From the NCBI GenBank assembly GCA_964551545.1, contig CAZKCT010000008.1:1-52150 (forward strand): a stretch of DNA of 52,150 bases, written 5' to 3'. The notes under the pieces are model-generated. The model worked only from the letters and a program-made list of their open reading frames with translations, had not been told where the DNA came from and ran no database searches. This DNA is from Thiopontia sp964551545. Lineage in GTDB: Bacteria > Pseudomonadota > Gammaproteobacteria > GCF-002020875. Below are positions 13,117 to 21,980 of the stretch, one piece after another; positions within the stretch are counted from its first letter, which is position 1; the number at the start of each line of letters is the position of its first letter. The translations under genes and the position numbers were made by a program.

Positions 13117-13797
13117 ATGGCAATTACCGACTGGCCTGAGGGAGAGCGCCCCCGCGAGAAGCTGCTGGAGCGGGGTGCAGCAAGCCTCTCGGATGCGGAG
13201 CTGCTGGCGATTTTCCTCCGCACCGGTGTACGTGGAAAATCGGCGGTAGATCTGGCACGCGATCTGCTCAATCACTTCGGTGGACTACGCCCACTACTGG
13301 AGGCCGATCGCGACCAATTCTGCGCAGCCAAAGGGCTAGGCGTTGCAAAATTTACCCAACTGCAGGCGATCCTGGAGATCTCTTCCCGCCATCTTCAAGC
13401 GCAATTGCAACGGGAAAGCGCCTTGACCAGCCCACAATTAACCCGAACTTACCTCAGCAGTCGGCTGCGCAGCTACCCCCATGAGGCATTCGGAGCGCTC
13501 TATCTCGACAGTCAGCATCGCATCATCCATTTTGAAATCCTCTTTACCGGCACCATTGACGGGGCCTCCGTTCATCCGCGAGAGGTGGTGCGCGCCGCCC
13601 TGAGACACAATGCAGCGGCCATCATCTTTGCCCACAATCATCCATCTGGCGTTGCGGAGCCCAGTCGCGCGGACCAGAGCATCACCCAGCAACTACAGCA
13701 GGCGTTGGCGCTGATCGATGTACGGGTGCTGGACCACATCATCATCGGAGATGGCACATCCACCACCTCCATGGCGGAGCGGGGACTGCTTGGATGA
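13117..13797 (+). CDS. radC: RadC-family JAMM protein
   Basis: 226 residues. A helix-hairpin-helix region (about 20-95, ERGAASLSDAELLAIFLRTGVRGKSAVDLARDLL and KGLGVAKFTQLQAILE) precedes the JAB/MPN domain with its metal motif HNHPSGVAEPSRAD and the upstream Glu in FEILFTGTID. Long called a DNA-repair gene, its real role is unclear. GGAG is 5 nt before the ATG. Divergent from coaBC, as in many gammaproteobacteria. Its TGA overlaps the next ATG (ATGA). Confidence 0.95.
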   Translation: MAITDWPEGERPREKLLERGAASLSDAELLAIFLRTGVRGKSAVDLARDLLNHFGGLRPLLEADRDQFCAAKGLGVAKFTQLQAILEISSRHLQAQLQRESALTSPQLTRTYLSSRLRSYPHEAFGALYLDSQHRIIHFEILFTGTIDGASVHPREVVRAALRHNAAAIIFAHNHPSGVAEPSRADQSITQQLQQALALIDVRVLDHIIIGDGTSTTSMAERGLLG

Positions 13798-14363
13798 GCA
13801 CCCCTTCCGGCGGATTCACACTCCCGGAACTACTGATCGTGATGGCACTGATGGTGACCATACTGACATGGAGCATGCCCAACTTCTCGGCCTTGATACA
13901 ACAGAACCGCCTGCATGCCATCGCCACTAAGCTGGCACAACAGCTGCAATTAGCACGCAATGAGGCGATCAAGCGCAATCGAAAGGTGAGTCTCTGCAAG
14001 AGCGGCAGCACCACCCAGTGCAATACGAAATCAGAGTGGGAAGATGGCTGGATTCTGTTTGAGAATCTGGACGGCGATGGTCGGATCGACAGCACGGATT
14101 CCATTCTTACCCACCAGAGGGCACTCCCCAGTGGGGTAACCTTGCGGGGCATGGGAAATTTCAGGAACCGGGTGACCTACAAGCCTACAGGAGACTCCAC
14201 CAGCTTCAGTCGACTGGTGCTCTGCGACCAAGGCTCTGTCAATCATGCCCAAGTGATCTATATCAACAGTACCGGACGAATCCGTATCGCCGAAGACAGC
14301 AATGGAGATACCATCCCGGAGGATAGCAGTGGAAACAACATCAGCAGCTGTGGACTTGAATAG
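13794..14363 (+). CDS. fimT: GspH/FimT-family minor pseudopilin
   Basis: 189 residues. A short leader ends at Gly before FTLPELLIVMALMVTILTWSMP, the type III signal cut by prepilin peptidase, with Glu5 of the mature protein present. The globular part has the GspH/FimT features: an N-terminal helix (ARNEAIKRNRKVSLCKSG), a WEDGWILFENLDGDG strand pair and a C-terminal Cys. Three cysteines (in SLCKSG, TQCN and RLVLCDQG) could form disulfides. It overlaps radC by 4 bp. It primes or caps type IV pili or a type II-like pseudopilus. Confidence 0.88.
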   Translation: MSTPSGGFTLPELLIVMALMVTILTWSMPNFSALIQQNRLHAIATKLAQQLQLARNEAIKRNRKVSLCKSGSTTQCNTKSEWEDGWILFENLDGDGRIDSTDSILTHQRALPSGVTLRGMGNFRNRVTYKPTGDSTSFSRLVLCDQGSVNHAQVIYINSTGRIRIAEDSNGDTIPEDSSGNNISSCGLE

Positions 14364-14772
14364 ATCCCCCCTTCATCAACAGCCCCTTGGCTTCACTCTA
14401 ATGGAGCTGGTGATCGTCCTCGCAATCATTGCAGCACTGGCTGCAGTGGCTCTTCCTTCCTACGAGAGCCAAATGACTCAAGGACGCCGTAGTGATGGCG
14501 TGACCGCCCTGGTCACTTTTTCCCAGCGAATGGAGCGCTATTTTCTGGAGAATGGCACTTATCAGGGGGCGACCACAGCGATCTACAAAGAGCGATCCAT
14601 CCAGGGCCACTATCAACTCTCCATCACCACTACAGACTCCAGTTATCAGCTGCAGGCAACTCCGATCGAGATACAGGCCACCGATGGGGAGTGTGGGACA
14701 TTCTCACTCAATGAACAGGGAGAGCGTAGCGTCAATGGCACTCAATCTGTAGCGGACTGCTGGGGATACTAG
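14350..14772 (+). CDS. pilE: PilE-type minor pilin
   Basis: 140 residues from GTG 14350. G-FTLMELVIVLAIIAALAAVALPSYE is a canonical type IV prepilin cleavage site and hydrophobic helix, with mature F1 and E5. The following GRRSDGVTALVTFSQRMERYFLENGTY and the two C-terminal cysteines (DGECGTFSL, ADCWGY) match PilE-like minor pilins. The start is uncertain: ATG 14302 would give a 29-residue leader overlapping fimT by 62 bp, while GTG 14350 (or TTG 14356) gives a normal short leader. The usual pilV-pilW-pilX-pilY1 genes are absent between fimT and pilE. Confidence 0.86.
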   Translation: MDLNRSPLHQQPLGFTLMELVIVLAIIAALAAVALPSYESQMTQGRRSDGVTALVTFSQRMERYFLENGTYQGATTAIYKERSIQGHYQLSITTTDSSYQLQATPIEIQATDGECGTFSLNEQGERSVNGTQSVADCWGY

Positions 14773-14776
14773 GCGA

Positions 14777-15709
14777 TTAGCGCAACGCCTCTGGCAGTGG
14801 GAAATAGACCTCTTCACTAGAGCTGGATGGCTCTCCACACCAGATCCCGCCCAGCTGCTGCAACCGCTCTACCACGCCCTGCACCAACATCTCTGGTGCT
14901 GAGGCCCCGGCAGAGACCCCGACCCGCTCCACGCCCTCTAGCCATTGTGAATCGATCTCTGCTGCCTCATCAATCAGGTAGGCCGCTGCCCCACAAGAGG
15001 CCGCAATCTCTCGCAGACGGTTGGAGTTGGAGCTGTTGGCCGAACCGACCACCAGCACCAGCTGACAGCTCGCTGCCAGCGCCTTGATTGCATTTTGACG
15101 ATTCTGGGTGGCGTAACAGATATCATCCTTTTTTGGTCCTTGCAGAGAAGGAAAGCTCTCTTTCAGCGCATCAACCACCTCACCTGCATCATCCATCGAC
15201 AGGGTCGTCTGGGTTGCATAGGAGAGGCGTTCTGGCTGACTAACCTGCAGGGCAGCAGCGACCTCAGCACTCTCCACCAGGTGAATATTTCCTCCACCGT
15301 CGCCGAGAAAACGCCCCAGCGTCCCTTCCACCTCTGGATGACCGGCATGGCCGATCAGAGCCACATCGCGCCCTTCACGGGCATGACGCGCCACCTGCAA
15401 ATGCACCTTGGTCACCAGTGGACAGGTCGCATCAAAAACCTCTAGCCCGCGCCGCGCCGCCTCCTCCTCAACTGCAGCAGAAACCCCATGGGCACTGAAG
15501 ATGACTCGCGCCCCTTGTGGCACCTCATCCAGCTCCTGCACAAAGATAGCCCCTTGTTCACGCAGCTGTTGCACGACGGTCCGATTATGCACCACCTCAT
15601 GACGCACATAGATCGGCGCCCCGAAACGCTCCAACGCCCGCTCCACAATCGCAATCGCACGCTCTACCCCGGCGCAGAAACCACGCGGTCGGGCAAGCTC
15701 AATCTCCAC
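14777..15709 (-). CDS. ispH: 4-hydroxy-3-methylbut-2-enyl diphosphate reductase
   Basis: 310 residues from GTG 15709. Three cluster-binding cysteines lie in PRGFCAG (C12), FDATCP and DDICYAT. HEVVHN, GHAGHPEVEGT, TQTTLS and SANSSNSNRL are the other conserved blocks. It makes IPP and DMAPP in the last step of the MEP pathway. The GTG is preferred over ATG 15730 because the family begins about 8 residues before GFCAG and GAGGGG lies just upstream. It overlaps fkpB by 11 bp, the standard fkpB-ispH pair. Confidence 0.97.
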   Translation of the reverse strand: MEIELARPRGFCAGVERAIAIVERALERFGAPIYVRHEVVHNRTVVQQLREQGAIFVQELDEVPQGARVIFSAHGVSAAVEEEAARRGLEVFDATCPLVTKVHLQVARHAREGRDVALIGHAGHPEVEGTLGRFLGDGGGNIHLVESAEVAAALQVSQPERLSYATQTTLSMDDAGEVVDALKESFPSLQGPKKDDICYATQNRQNAIKALAASCQLVLVVGSANSSNSNRLREIAASCGAAAYLIDEAAEIDSQWLEGVERVGVSAGASAPEMLVQGVVERLQQLGGIWCGEPSSSSEEVYFPLPEALR

Positions 15710-16163
15710 AATCAGCCCCCTCGATCGCAAGAATCTCTACCTCAAACTGTAGATCCCTGCCCGCCAGCGGATGGTTGAAGTCCACCTCTACCTGCGTCTC
15801 CCCGACTTCAATAATGGTGGCCGCCACCTCATCACCCGAGGGAGCCTCAAAAGAGAGCACCATTCCTGGCTCCAGCGCCTCTGGGTCCTCAAACTCACTA
15901 CGGTCCACGGCATGCACCTGATCTGGATCGGGCACCCCAAACCCCTCTTCTGCGGCAATCAGGAACTGCTCCCGATCACCCACCACAAGCCCTATCAACA
16001 GCGACTCAAGATTGGGCAGCAAAGCCCCATCTCCAACGATATAGACAAAAGGCTCATCCACTGTGGCTCGGTCTACCTCCGTCCCGTCTGACAGGGCCAG
16101 ACGGTAAGCCAGGGTCAATCGACATTCCACCTCGACCACCGCTGCTTTTCGATCTCTATTCAT
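15699..16163 (-). CDS. fkpB: FKBP-type peptidyl-prolyl isomerase of the SlpA group
   Basis: 154 residues from ATG 16163. The FKBP fold is split by an inserted flap as in SlpA/SlyD: VECRLTLAYRLALSDGTEVDR, then FVYIVGDGALLPNLESLLIGLVVGDREQF, an acidic IF-like insert and VEVDFNHPLAGRDLQFEVEI. It accelerates prolyl isomerisation and may chaperone nascent proteins. The upstream 24 in-frame residues are unlike the family. No ribosome binding site is seen; TATACT ends 8 nt before the ATG. First gene of fkpB-ispH. Confidence 0.93.
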   Translation of the reverse strand: MNRDRKAAVVEVECRLTLAYRLALSDGTEVDRATVDEPFVYIVGDGALLPNLESLLIGLVVGDREQFLIAAEEGFGVPDPDQVHAVDRSEFEDPEALEPGMVLSFEAPSGDEVAATIIEVGETQVEVDFNHPLAGRDLQFEVEILAIEGADCGD

Positions 16164-16171
16164 GGCTGCGT

Positions 16172-16177
16172 AGTATA
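16172..16177 (-). promoter_or_regulatory. -10 box (TATACT) close to the fkpB start
   Basis: The same hexamer and the same 8-nt distance to the ATG as at coaBC. No clear -35 box. It lies in the 45-bp gap shared with the divergent pilC gene. Confidence 0.4.
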
Positions 16178-16208
16178 CTCTCTGGCAGATCAGAGCAGTG
16201 AGGGGCAG

Positions 16209-17393
16209 ATGGGCAGTTACTACTGGCGTGGGCACAGGGAATCAGGCGGAGCGGTTCGGGGGCAACTCCATGCCAGCAATCGCGCCGATGCAACGACTCA
16301 ACTGAGTGCCGCAGGAATCCATCACACTCGGCTGATTGCGATGCCAGAGTGGCCACAATCGATCTCTGCCGACCAGATTACCTTGCTGCTTCGCCAGCTC
16401 TCCACTCTGCTCTCCGCTGGGTTGACCCTGGCGCGCGCACTGGAGGGGGTACGCAATAGCATCCACCACCGTCCTCTTCTCCAGCTCATCGACGCCATGA
16501 TTCAGGAGTTGCGACAAGGGGTCCCATTCTCCCAAATTCTCGCTGCTCGCCCCCGCCTGTTTGACCCTTTTCTGATCCACTTGATCCGCGCGGGAGAGCA
16601 GTCGGGACAGCTCTCTGCTCTGCTGGCTCGCGCTGCAAGCTACCGGGAGCAGAGCCAGAAACTGAAACGACAGACCTGGAGAGCCCTCTCTTACCCCTTG
16701 GGTGTCTTTCTCTTCACCCTGTTGATTGCGCTCTTCCTGTTGTTGCAGGTAGTTCCTCAATTCGAGGCACTGTTTCTTAACCTTGGGGGCGCACTCCCCC
16801 CATTGACCCAAAACCTCCTTTCGACCACCCATTTTCTACAGAGCCATCTGACTGGAATCCTATCCGCCACTGCCGCCACTCTGCTCACATTGGGAACACT
16901 CTACCGCTTTCACGCTCCAACTCGTCTGCTCAGCGATCGCTTGATACTATCGTTGCCACTGCTGGGGCGCACACTGCAAGAGGTGATGATTGCCCGCTTC
17001 AGTCGCACCCTCGCCACCCTGCAGGCCGCCGCCATTCCTCTCCATAGCAGCCTGCAGAGCACCCCAAAAATGACTCCACTGATTCCTTTTCAACACGCCA
17101 TTCAAGCGCTCCATCGTGAGGTATCACGAGGCATTCCACTCTCCCAAGCACTACAACAGAACACTCTGTTTCCACCTATTGCCGCCCAGATGATCCATGC
17201 CGGGGAGGAGAGTGGGCAGCTAGCAGAGATGTTGGGGCGGCTGGCTGATTACTATCAAGAGCGCGTTGAACAGCGCCTCACCCAACTCACTACACTTCTG
17301 GAGCCTCTACTCATTCTGTTGATTGGTGGCATGGTAGGCATTCTCGCTGTCGCACTCTACCAACCCATATTTCAGATCGGGCACCACTTCTGA
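16209..17393 (+). CDS. pilC: Type IV pilus inner-membrane platform protein
   Basis: 394 residues. Two T2SSF domains are visible (about 60-180 and 260-385), each with the RAGEQSGQL / HAGEESGQLAEML motif, and three main membrane segments (about 163-185, 205-230 and 365-385). PilC anchors the extension and retraction ATPases to the growing pilus. The N-terminal YWRGHRESGGAVRGQLHASNRADATTQL is the cytoplasmic lead seen in PilC/GspF. GAGGGG precedes the ATG. The ATPase gene pilB, which usually comes just before pilC, is not here; fkpB-ispH occupies that side. Confidence 0.95.
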   Translation: MGSYYWRGHRESGGAVRGQLHASNRADATTQLSAAGIHHTRLIAMPEWPQSISADQITLLLRQLSTLLSAGLTLARALEGVRNSIHHRPLLQLIDAMIQELRQGVPFSQILAARPRLFDPFLIHLIRAGEQSGQLSALLARAASYREQSQKLKRQTWRALSYPLGVFLFTLLIALFLLLQVVPQFEALFLNLGGALPPLTQNLLSTTHFLQSHLTGILSATAATLLTLGTLYRFHAPTRLLSDRLILSLPLLGRTLQEVMIARFSRTLATLQAAAIPLHSSLQSTPKMTPLIPFQHAIQALHREVSRGIPLSQALQQNTLFPPIAAQMIHAGEESGQLAEMLGRLADYYQERVEQRLTQLTTLLEPLLILLIGGMVGILAVALYQPIFQIGHHF

Positions 17394-18292
17394 TGGAGAC
17401 CCTTCAATCGATCACCCTGCTACTTCAGCAGCCCACTCCCTTTCTCATGGTAAGTCTGCTATTGGGCGCAGTAGTGGGGAGTTTCCTTACCATGCTGGTT
17501 CACCGCCTTCCAAGAATACTGGAGCGGACATGGCATACCGAATGCCAGAGCTTGCTCGGGCTCAATCCTGCAACCACAACCAATCACGAGAACCTCGCGT
17601 TCCCCCGCTCCTACTGCCCGAATTGCCACCAACCGATCCACTGGTATCGCAACCTTCCTCTGCTCGGCTATCTCAGCACTGGTGGCCGCTGTGACCACTG
17701 CGATCAACCCATTCCGTTTCGTTACCTGCTGTTGGAGCTGCTGGCGATCTCTGTGGCGGCAATCGCCGCCACCCACTGGGGGCCAGGGTCACAGGCAATT
17801 GCTGCCATGGGGTTGGGGTGGACACTACTGGCTCTGCTGTTCATCGATCTTCAACATCAGATTCTCCCCGATCCCCTGACACAACCACTTCTCTGGGGTG
17901 GACTGATTCTCAACCAGTTCTCCCTCTTTACCTCTCCAGAGGCCTCGGTCTGGGGGGCTATTGCTGGCTACCTGCTATTCTGGTCAATCTTCCATCTCTA
18001 TCAGAAACTGACTGGAAGAGAGGGAATGGGTCATGGAGATTTCAAGCTACTGGCTGCACTGGGTGCCTGGTGTGGCTGGATCATGCTGCCACAAATAGTA
18101 TTGATCGCCTCCATCGGCGGGCTGCTGGTGGGCCTCCCCATGCTATTGCTAAAAAATGGCCACAACCGCCTGACTCAGCAGGTGCGTACCACCCCCATTC
18201 CTTTTGGCCCCTTCCTCGCTACTGCCGGATGGGTCGCTTTGCTGTGGGGAGAGGAGATTAACCGACTGATTGGACTGGGGGTTCCATCATGA
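17393..18292 (+). CDS. pilD: Prepilin leader peptidase/N-methyltransferase
   Basis: 299 residues, about eight membrane segments. The cytoplasmic loop has the zinc-binding pairs CPNC and CDHC (about 75-105). The two catalytic aspartates are in FIDLQHQILPD and GMGHGDFKLLAALGAW. It cleaves and N-methylates prepilins such as the FimT and PilE encoded 3 kb upstream. Its ATG shares a base with the pilC stop (TGATG) and its stop overlaps coaE (ATGA). Confidence 0.96.
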   Translation: METLQSITLLLQQPTPFLMVSLLLGAVVGSFLTMLVHRLPRILERTWHTECQSLLGLNPATTTNHENLAFPRSYCPNCHQPIHWYRNLPLLGYLSTGGRCDHCDQPIPFRYLLLELLAISVAAIAATHWGPGSQAIAAMGLGWTLLALLFIDLQHQILPDPLTQPLLWGGLILNQFSLFTSPEASVWGAIAGYLLFWSIFHLYQKLTGREGMGHGDFKLLAALGAWCGWIMLPQIVLIASIGGLLVGLPMLLLKNGHNRLTQQVRTTPIPFGPFLATAGWVALLWGEEINRLIGLGVPS

Positions 18293-18894
18293 GTCGATCT
18301 TCCCCACTCTGCATCGGACTCACTGGCGGCATCGGCAGCGGGAAAAGCACTGTCGCCCAGATTTTTGAGCAGCACGGCGTACCCGTGATTGATGCGGACC
18401 GGGTTGCACGCCAGGTCGTTGAACCTCATAGCGAAGGACTGTCTGCCCTCACTGAACACTTTGGCCAATCAGTTCTGCAACCTGATGGAAAACTCGACCG
18501 CACGACACTCCGTCAACGCATCTTCTCCGATCCTGGAGAGCGTGCCGCCGTCGAAGCAATCCTCCACCCAAAAATTCATGCGGAGATTGAGCGACAGATC
18601 GCAAAGATCGATACGCCCTACCTGATCTTGATGATTCCACTGCTCCTGGAGAGCCAATCCAGCTACCCAACCACCCGTATTCTGGTCGTTGATCTCCCCC
18701 CATCACAGCAGATTGAGCGCGTCATGAAAAGAGACAACCTCACCAAAGAGGAAGCTCAGGCGATTCTTGATGCACAAGTGAACCGGGAGGAACGGTTACA
18801 GGCCGCTGATGATGTCATCACCAACATCGACCAGGAGACACTTGCCCATCAGGTTGAGCAACTTCACCACACCTACCTGGCGCTTGCAGAATAG
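18289..18894 (+). CDS. coaE: Dephospho-CoA kinase
   Basis: 201 residues. P-loop GLTGGIGSGKST near the N-terminus, then VIDADRVARQVVEP, a lid with HPKIHAEIERQ, and VDLPPSQQIERVMKRD. It phosphorylates dephospho-CoA, the last step of coenzyme A synthesis (coaBC is at 11.8-13 kb). Translationally coupled to pilD by a 4-bp overlap; this pilD-coaE-zapD order is common in gammaproteobacteria. Confidence 0.96.
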   Translation: MSRSSPLCIGLTGGIGSGKSTVAQIFEQHGVPVIDADRVARQVVEPHSEGLSALTEHFGQSVLQPDGKLDRTTLRQRIFSDPGERAAVEAILHPKIHAEIERQIAKIDTPYLILMIPLLLESQSSYPTTRILVVDLPPSQQIERVMKRDNLTKEEAQAILDAQVNREERLQAADDVITNIDQETLAHQVEQLHHTYLALAE

Positions 18895-18941
18895 ATCCCA
18901 CTCACCGAGAATAGCGGGTCACACATCACGGAAGATTTACT

Positions 18942-19709
18942 GTGTCAGAAACCATCATCTACGAACAGCCGCTAAATGAGCGCATCCGCACTCTATTGCG
19001 CCTGGAGTCCTTGTTCCGCAACATCGGAGACACCCTTTATGAGCCTGCACCAGCCAGCAGCCATGCGACATTGGAGCGTCTGGAGGAGATTCTGACGCTG
19101 ACCGACCGCTCTGAGCTGAAGAAAGACCTGATGAAGGAGCTGGAGCGAAACCGCCTGACCCTAACTGCCTTGACCGAGCGATCAGGGGTCAACCATCAGC
19201 AGCTTGATGACTTCCTCAATAAACTGAAACAGCTGATTCAGGACCTCGACGCTGAACGGGGCAAACCGGGACAGGAGATCCGAAATTCTGAATTCCTCAA
19301 GAGCTTTCGCCAACGTTCTGGCGTGCCTGGTGGTCTCTCAGATATCGACTTTCCCCACTATCACTTCTGGCTCAATCTACCTGCCGAGGAGCGGATTACC
19401 TCACTCACCGAGTGGGTCTCCTGCTTCGACACCATTCGGGAGGCTGTCTCACTGGTACTCGACATGATTCGTCGTAGCGCCACCCCGGCCACGATGGTCG
19501 CCACACAAGGCTTTTATCAGCACAGCCTCGACAAAGACACCCCCTACCAGTTGATCCGGGTAACCCTACCCATGGACTCTCCCTACTATGTGGAGATCAG
19601 CGGTGGACGCCACCGTTTCTCGGCACGAATGATGATTCCCAACCTGACGGAACGCCCCGTTCAGGCATCGGAAGATGTGACCTTCGAGCTGACTACCTGC
19701 ATTCTCTGA
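18942..19709 (+). CDS. zapD: Cell division protein ZapD
   Basis: 255 residues, close to the family size of about 250. It starts IIYEQPLNERIRTLLRLESLF and contains GLSDIDFPHYHFWLNLPAEER and CFDTIREAVSLVLDMIR, the helical and beta parts of ZapD. ZapD binds the FtsZ C-terminal tail and bundles filaments; the FtsZ tail needed for this (YLDIPAFLR) is intact here. The start is GTG with GGAAGA upstream. The small zinc protein gene yacG, usual next neighbour, is missing; 74 bp without a gene follow. Confidence 0.93.
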   Translation: MSETIIYEQPLNERIRTLLRLESLFRNIGDTLYEPAPASSHATLERLEEILTLTDRSELKKDLMKELERNRLTLTALTERSGVNHQQLDDFLNKLKQLIQDLDAERGKPGQEIRNSEFLKSFRQRSGVPGGLSDIDFPHYHFWLNLPAEERITSLTEWVSCFDTIREAVSLVLDMIRRSATPATMVATQGFYQHSLDKDTPYQLIRVTLPMDSPYYVEISGGRHRFSARMMIPNLTERPVQASEDVTFELTTCIL

Positions 19710-19783
19710 CTGAGTTACGCTTTTTCACAACGCGGAGATAGTAGATTTCAGAGACAACAAGCGCTAGTTGTGCAGTGACTCGA

Positions 19784-20731
19784 TCACTTGTTCTGGATTT
19801 CCAGATCCCAGAAAGCGCGAATAGCCGCAACCCCATGACCACCGTGGTTGCGCGACTCACCAATATGACGCTGATCCACACCGCCTAGCGCATAGATCGG
19901 ATAGGTCGCAGCCTGTACCAGCTCTGAGAACCTCTCCCACCCTAACGGGATACGATCCGGATGGGTCTTGGTTGGCAATACCGCAGAGAGCACCGCAAAA
20001 TCGACACCCACTTCTGCGGCACGAGTAATCTCTTCTGCATGATGTAGTGACGCGGAGATCAACAAACCCTCCGGTACTGGGCGTCCACTCAACTCTTTCA
20101 GCCGGTGGCCATTGAGATGAATCCCATCTGCACCAACCTGCTCCACCCAAGAGGGATCCCCATTGAGCATCACTTTCGCACCATAGCGATGGGCCCGCTC
20201 CACGACCACTGCCGCCAGCGCCAGATAGGGCGCTGGATCCAACTCTGGCGCACGAAACTGAATCAACCGAACCCCATCCTCCAGCGCCCGCTCAAGCTTA
20301 TTGATGAATGACTCCTTTCCATCAGCCTTTCCGGTGATCAGATACCGGTCTGGCAACTGCAGTGCCGTCAACACGGGACGATCTGCCGCAGGAAATTCTT
20401 CAGCGCTCAGTGCATCCTTAGTAGTCCAACGAATCTGTTGCCCCTCCGCACCCTGCAGGGCTCCCGAGTATTCGGTCACCTCAAAAATATCTAGCAGGAT
20501 CGATCGATCTTCATAGTGATGAGGAATCTGAATCAATGGCACTGCAGCCTCTACCTCAATCGAAAGCTCCTCCCGCAGCTCCCGCTGCAGTCCGGAAATC
20601 GCTGTCTCTCCCTCTTCCAGTTTTCCACCGGGAAACTCCCATAGCCCCCCTTGATGGAGATGATCATGGCGTAGCGTGGTCAGAATCTCGCCATTGGCAT
20701 TTCGAACAACACCGGCAACCACATGGATCAT
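19784..20731 (-). CDS. Nudix hydrolase fused to a thiamine-phosphate-synthase-like domain
   Basis: 315 residues from ATG 20731. Residues 1-130 are a MutT-type Nudix domain with the full box GGKLEEGETAISGLQRELREEL. Residues about 145-310 form a ThiE/TenI-like barrel: VRLIQFRAPELD, VMLNGDP, DGIHLNGHRL, LISASLH, AVLSAVLPTKTHPD and YALGGVD. MutT removes 8-oxo-dGTP. The ThiE-like half keeps the barrel landmarks, but VQLR and the TPTK region are altered, so thiamine synthesis is uncertain. Such fusions are known in gammaproteobacteria. It starts 4 bp after argJ. Confidence 0.9.
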   Translation of the reverse strand: MIHVVAGVVRNANGEILTTLRHDHLHQGGLWEFPGGKLEEGETAISGLQRELREELSIEVEAAVPLIQIPHHYEDRSILLDIFEVTEYSGALQGAEGQQIRWTTKDALSAEEFPAADRPVLTALQLPDRYLITGKADGKESFINKLERALEDGVRLIQFRAPELDPAPYLALAAVVVERAHRYGAKVMLNGDPSWVEQVGADGIHLNGHRLKELSGRPVPEGLLISASLHHAEEITRAAEVGVDFAVLSAVLPTKTHPDRIPLGWERFSELVQAATYPIYALGGVDQRHIGESRNHGGHGVAAIRAFWDLEIQNK

Positions 20732-20735
20732 CACG

Positions 20736-21956
20736 TTAAGTCCTGTACTCTGCATTGATCTTGACGTAATCGTGTGAGAGATCGCTGGTCCAGACCGTCT
20801 CTGCAACACTGCCTCGAGCCAGGTCGACTCGAATGGTGATCTCTTCCCGGTCCATCACCGCCTGTCCCGCTGCCTCGCTATAACCAGCTGCACGCCCGCC
20901 ATCCTCAACAATCTGCACATCATCGAGCCAAATCTGAATGGCATCAATATCAAGACTCTCGACCCCTGCACGGCCCACTGCTGCCAAAATCCTCCCCCAG
21001 TTGGGATCAGAGGCAAACAGCGCGGTCTTGACCAATGGGGAGTGGGCAATGGTAAAAGCGACATCCAACGCCTCCTGCGCCTCTCGTCCCCCCTCAACCG
21101 TTACCGTGACAAACTTGGTTGCCCCCTCACCATCGCGCACCATTTTCTGAGCCAGCTCCAGCGCCACCTGCTCCAGCGCATCAACAAATTGAGCTGCGGC
21201 CTCGCTATCCCCATCGGTCAGTGGCCTCATTCCATTTTTTCCAGTTGCCACTACTACGAAGGAGTCATTGGTCGAGGTATCGCCATCCACCGTCACCCGG
21301 TTGAACGAGCGATCAGCCACGTAACGCACCATCTCCTGCAGCAGCTCCTGGCCAATCACGGCATCAGTTGCAATGTAGGCGAGCATGGTCGCCATATTGG
21401 GATGAATCATCCCGGAGCCCTTGGCAATTCCAGTGATGGTCACCGTGTGCCCGCCCAGCTCCAGTTGGTGACTTGCCCCCTTGATCACGGTATCGGTGGT
21501 CATGATGCCATGCGCCGCATCTTCCCAACCCATCTCCGTGAGTGAGGCGAGTGCATCGGGCAACCCTTGAGTAATCGGCGCTACAGGCAGTGGCTCTCCA
21601 ATCACCCCTGTGGAGAAGGGAAGAATCTGCTCCCTTCGCACATGGGCCATGGTCGCCAGCGCATCACAAACCGCCTCGGCATCCCCCATCCCCTGCGCCC
21701 CGGTTCCAGCATTGGCATTACCGGTATTGGTGACCAGATAGCGCGGTGCACCTTGTGCCAAATGATGTTTGCAGAGGGTAACCGGTGCTGCACAGAAGGC
21801 GTTCTGGGTAAAGACGGCACCCATCGTGGCACCCTCCGCACACTCCATCACCACTAGATCTCGACGGTCGGGATAGCGTACCCCTGCCGCCGTCGTGCCC
21901 AATGCAAACCCGGCAACTGGATGCATGGTTGGAAAATCTACCGCCCCGACTGCCAT
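20736..21956 (-). CDS. argJ: Bifunctional ornithine acetyltransferase/N-acetylglutamate synthase
   Basis: 406 residues. It opens with GFALGTTAAGVRYPDRRDLVVM and carries the self-cleavage site KGSGMIHPNMATMLAYI, where the Thr after A becomes the nucleophile of the beta chain. DRSFNRVTVDGDTSTND and SDPNWGRILAAVGRAG are the other conserved blocks. It recycles the acetyl group from acetylornithine to glutamate in arginine synthesis, upstream of ArgB. It follows secA by 24 bp on the same strand; secA-argJ-mutT is a common gammaproteobacterial order. Confidence 0.96.
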   Translation of the reverse strand: MAVGAVDFPTMHPVAGFALGTTAAGVRYPDRRDLVVMECAEGATMGAVFTQNAFCAAPVTLCKHHLAQGAPRYLVTNTGNANAGTGAQGMGDAEAVCDALATMAHVRREQILPFSTGVIGEPLPVAPITQGLPDALASLTEMGWEDAAHGIMTTDTVIKGASHQLELGGHTVTITGIAKGSGMIHPNMATMLAYIATDAVIGQELLQEMVRYVADRSFNRVTVDGDTSTNDSFVVVATGKNGMRPLTDGDSEAAAQFVDALEQVALELAQKMVRDGEGATKFVTVTVEGGREAQEALDVAFTIAHSPLVKTALFASDPNWGRILAAVGRAGVESLDIDAIQIWLDDVQIVEDGGRAAGYSEAAGQAVMDREEITIRVDLARGSVAETVWTSDLSHDYVKINAEYRT

Positions 21957-21980
21957 CTCAAAATCCGATTGGTAAACGGC

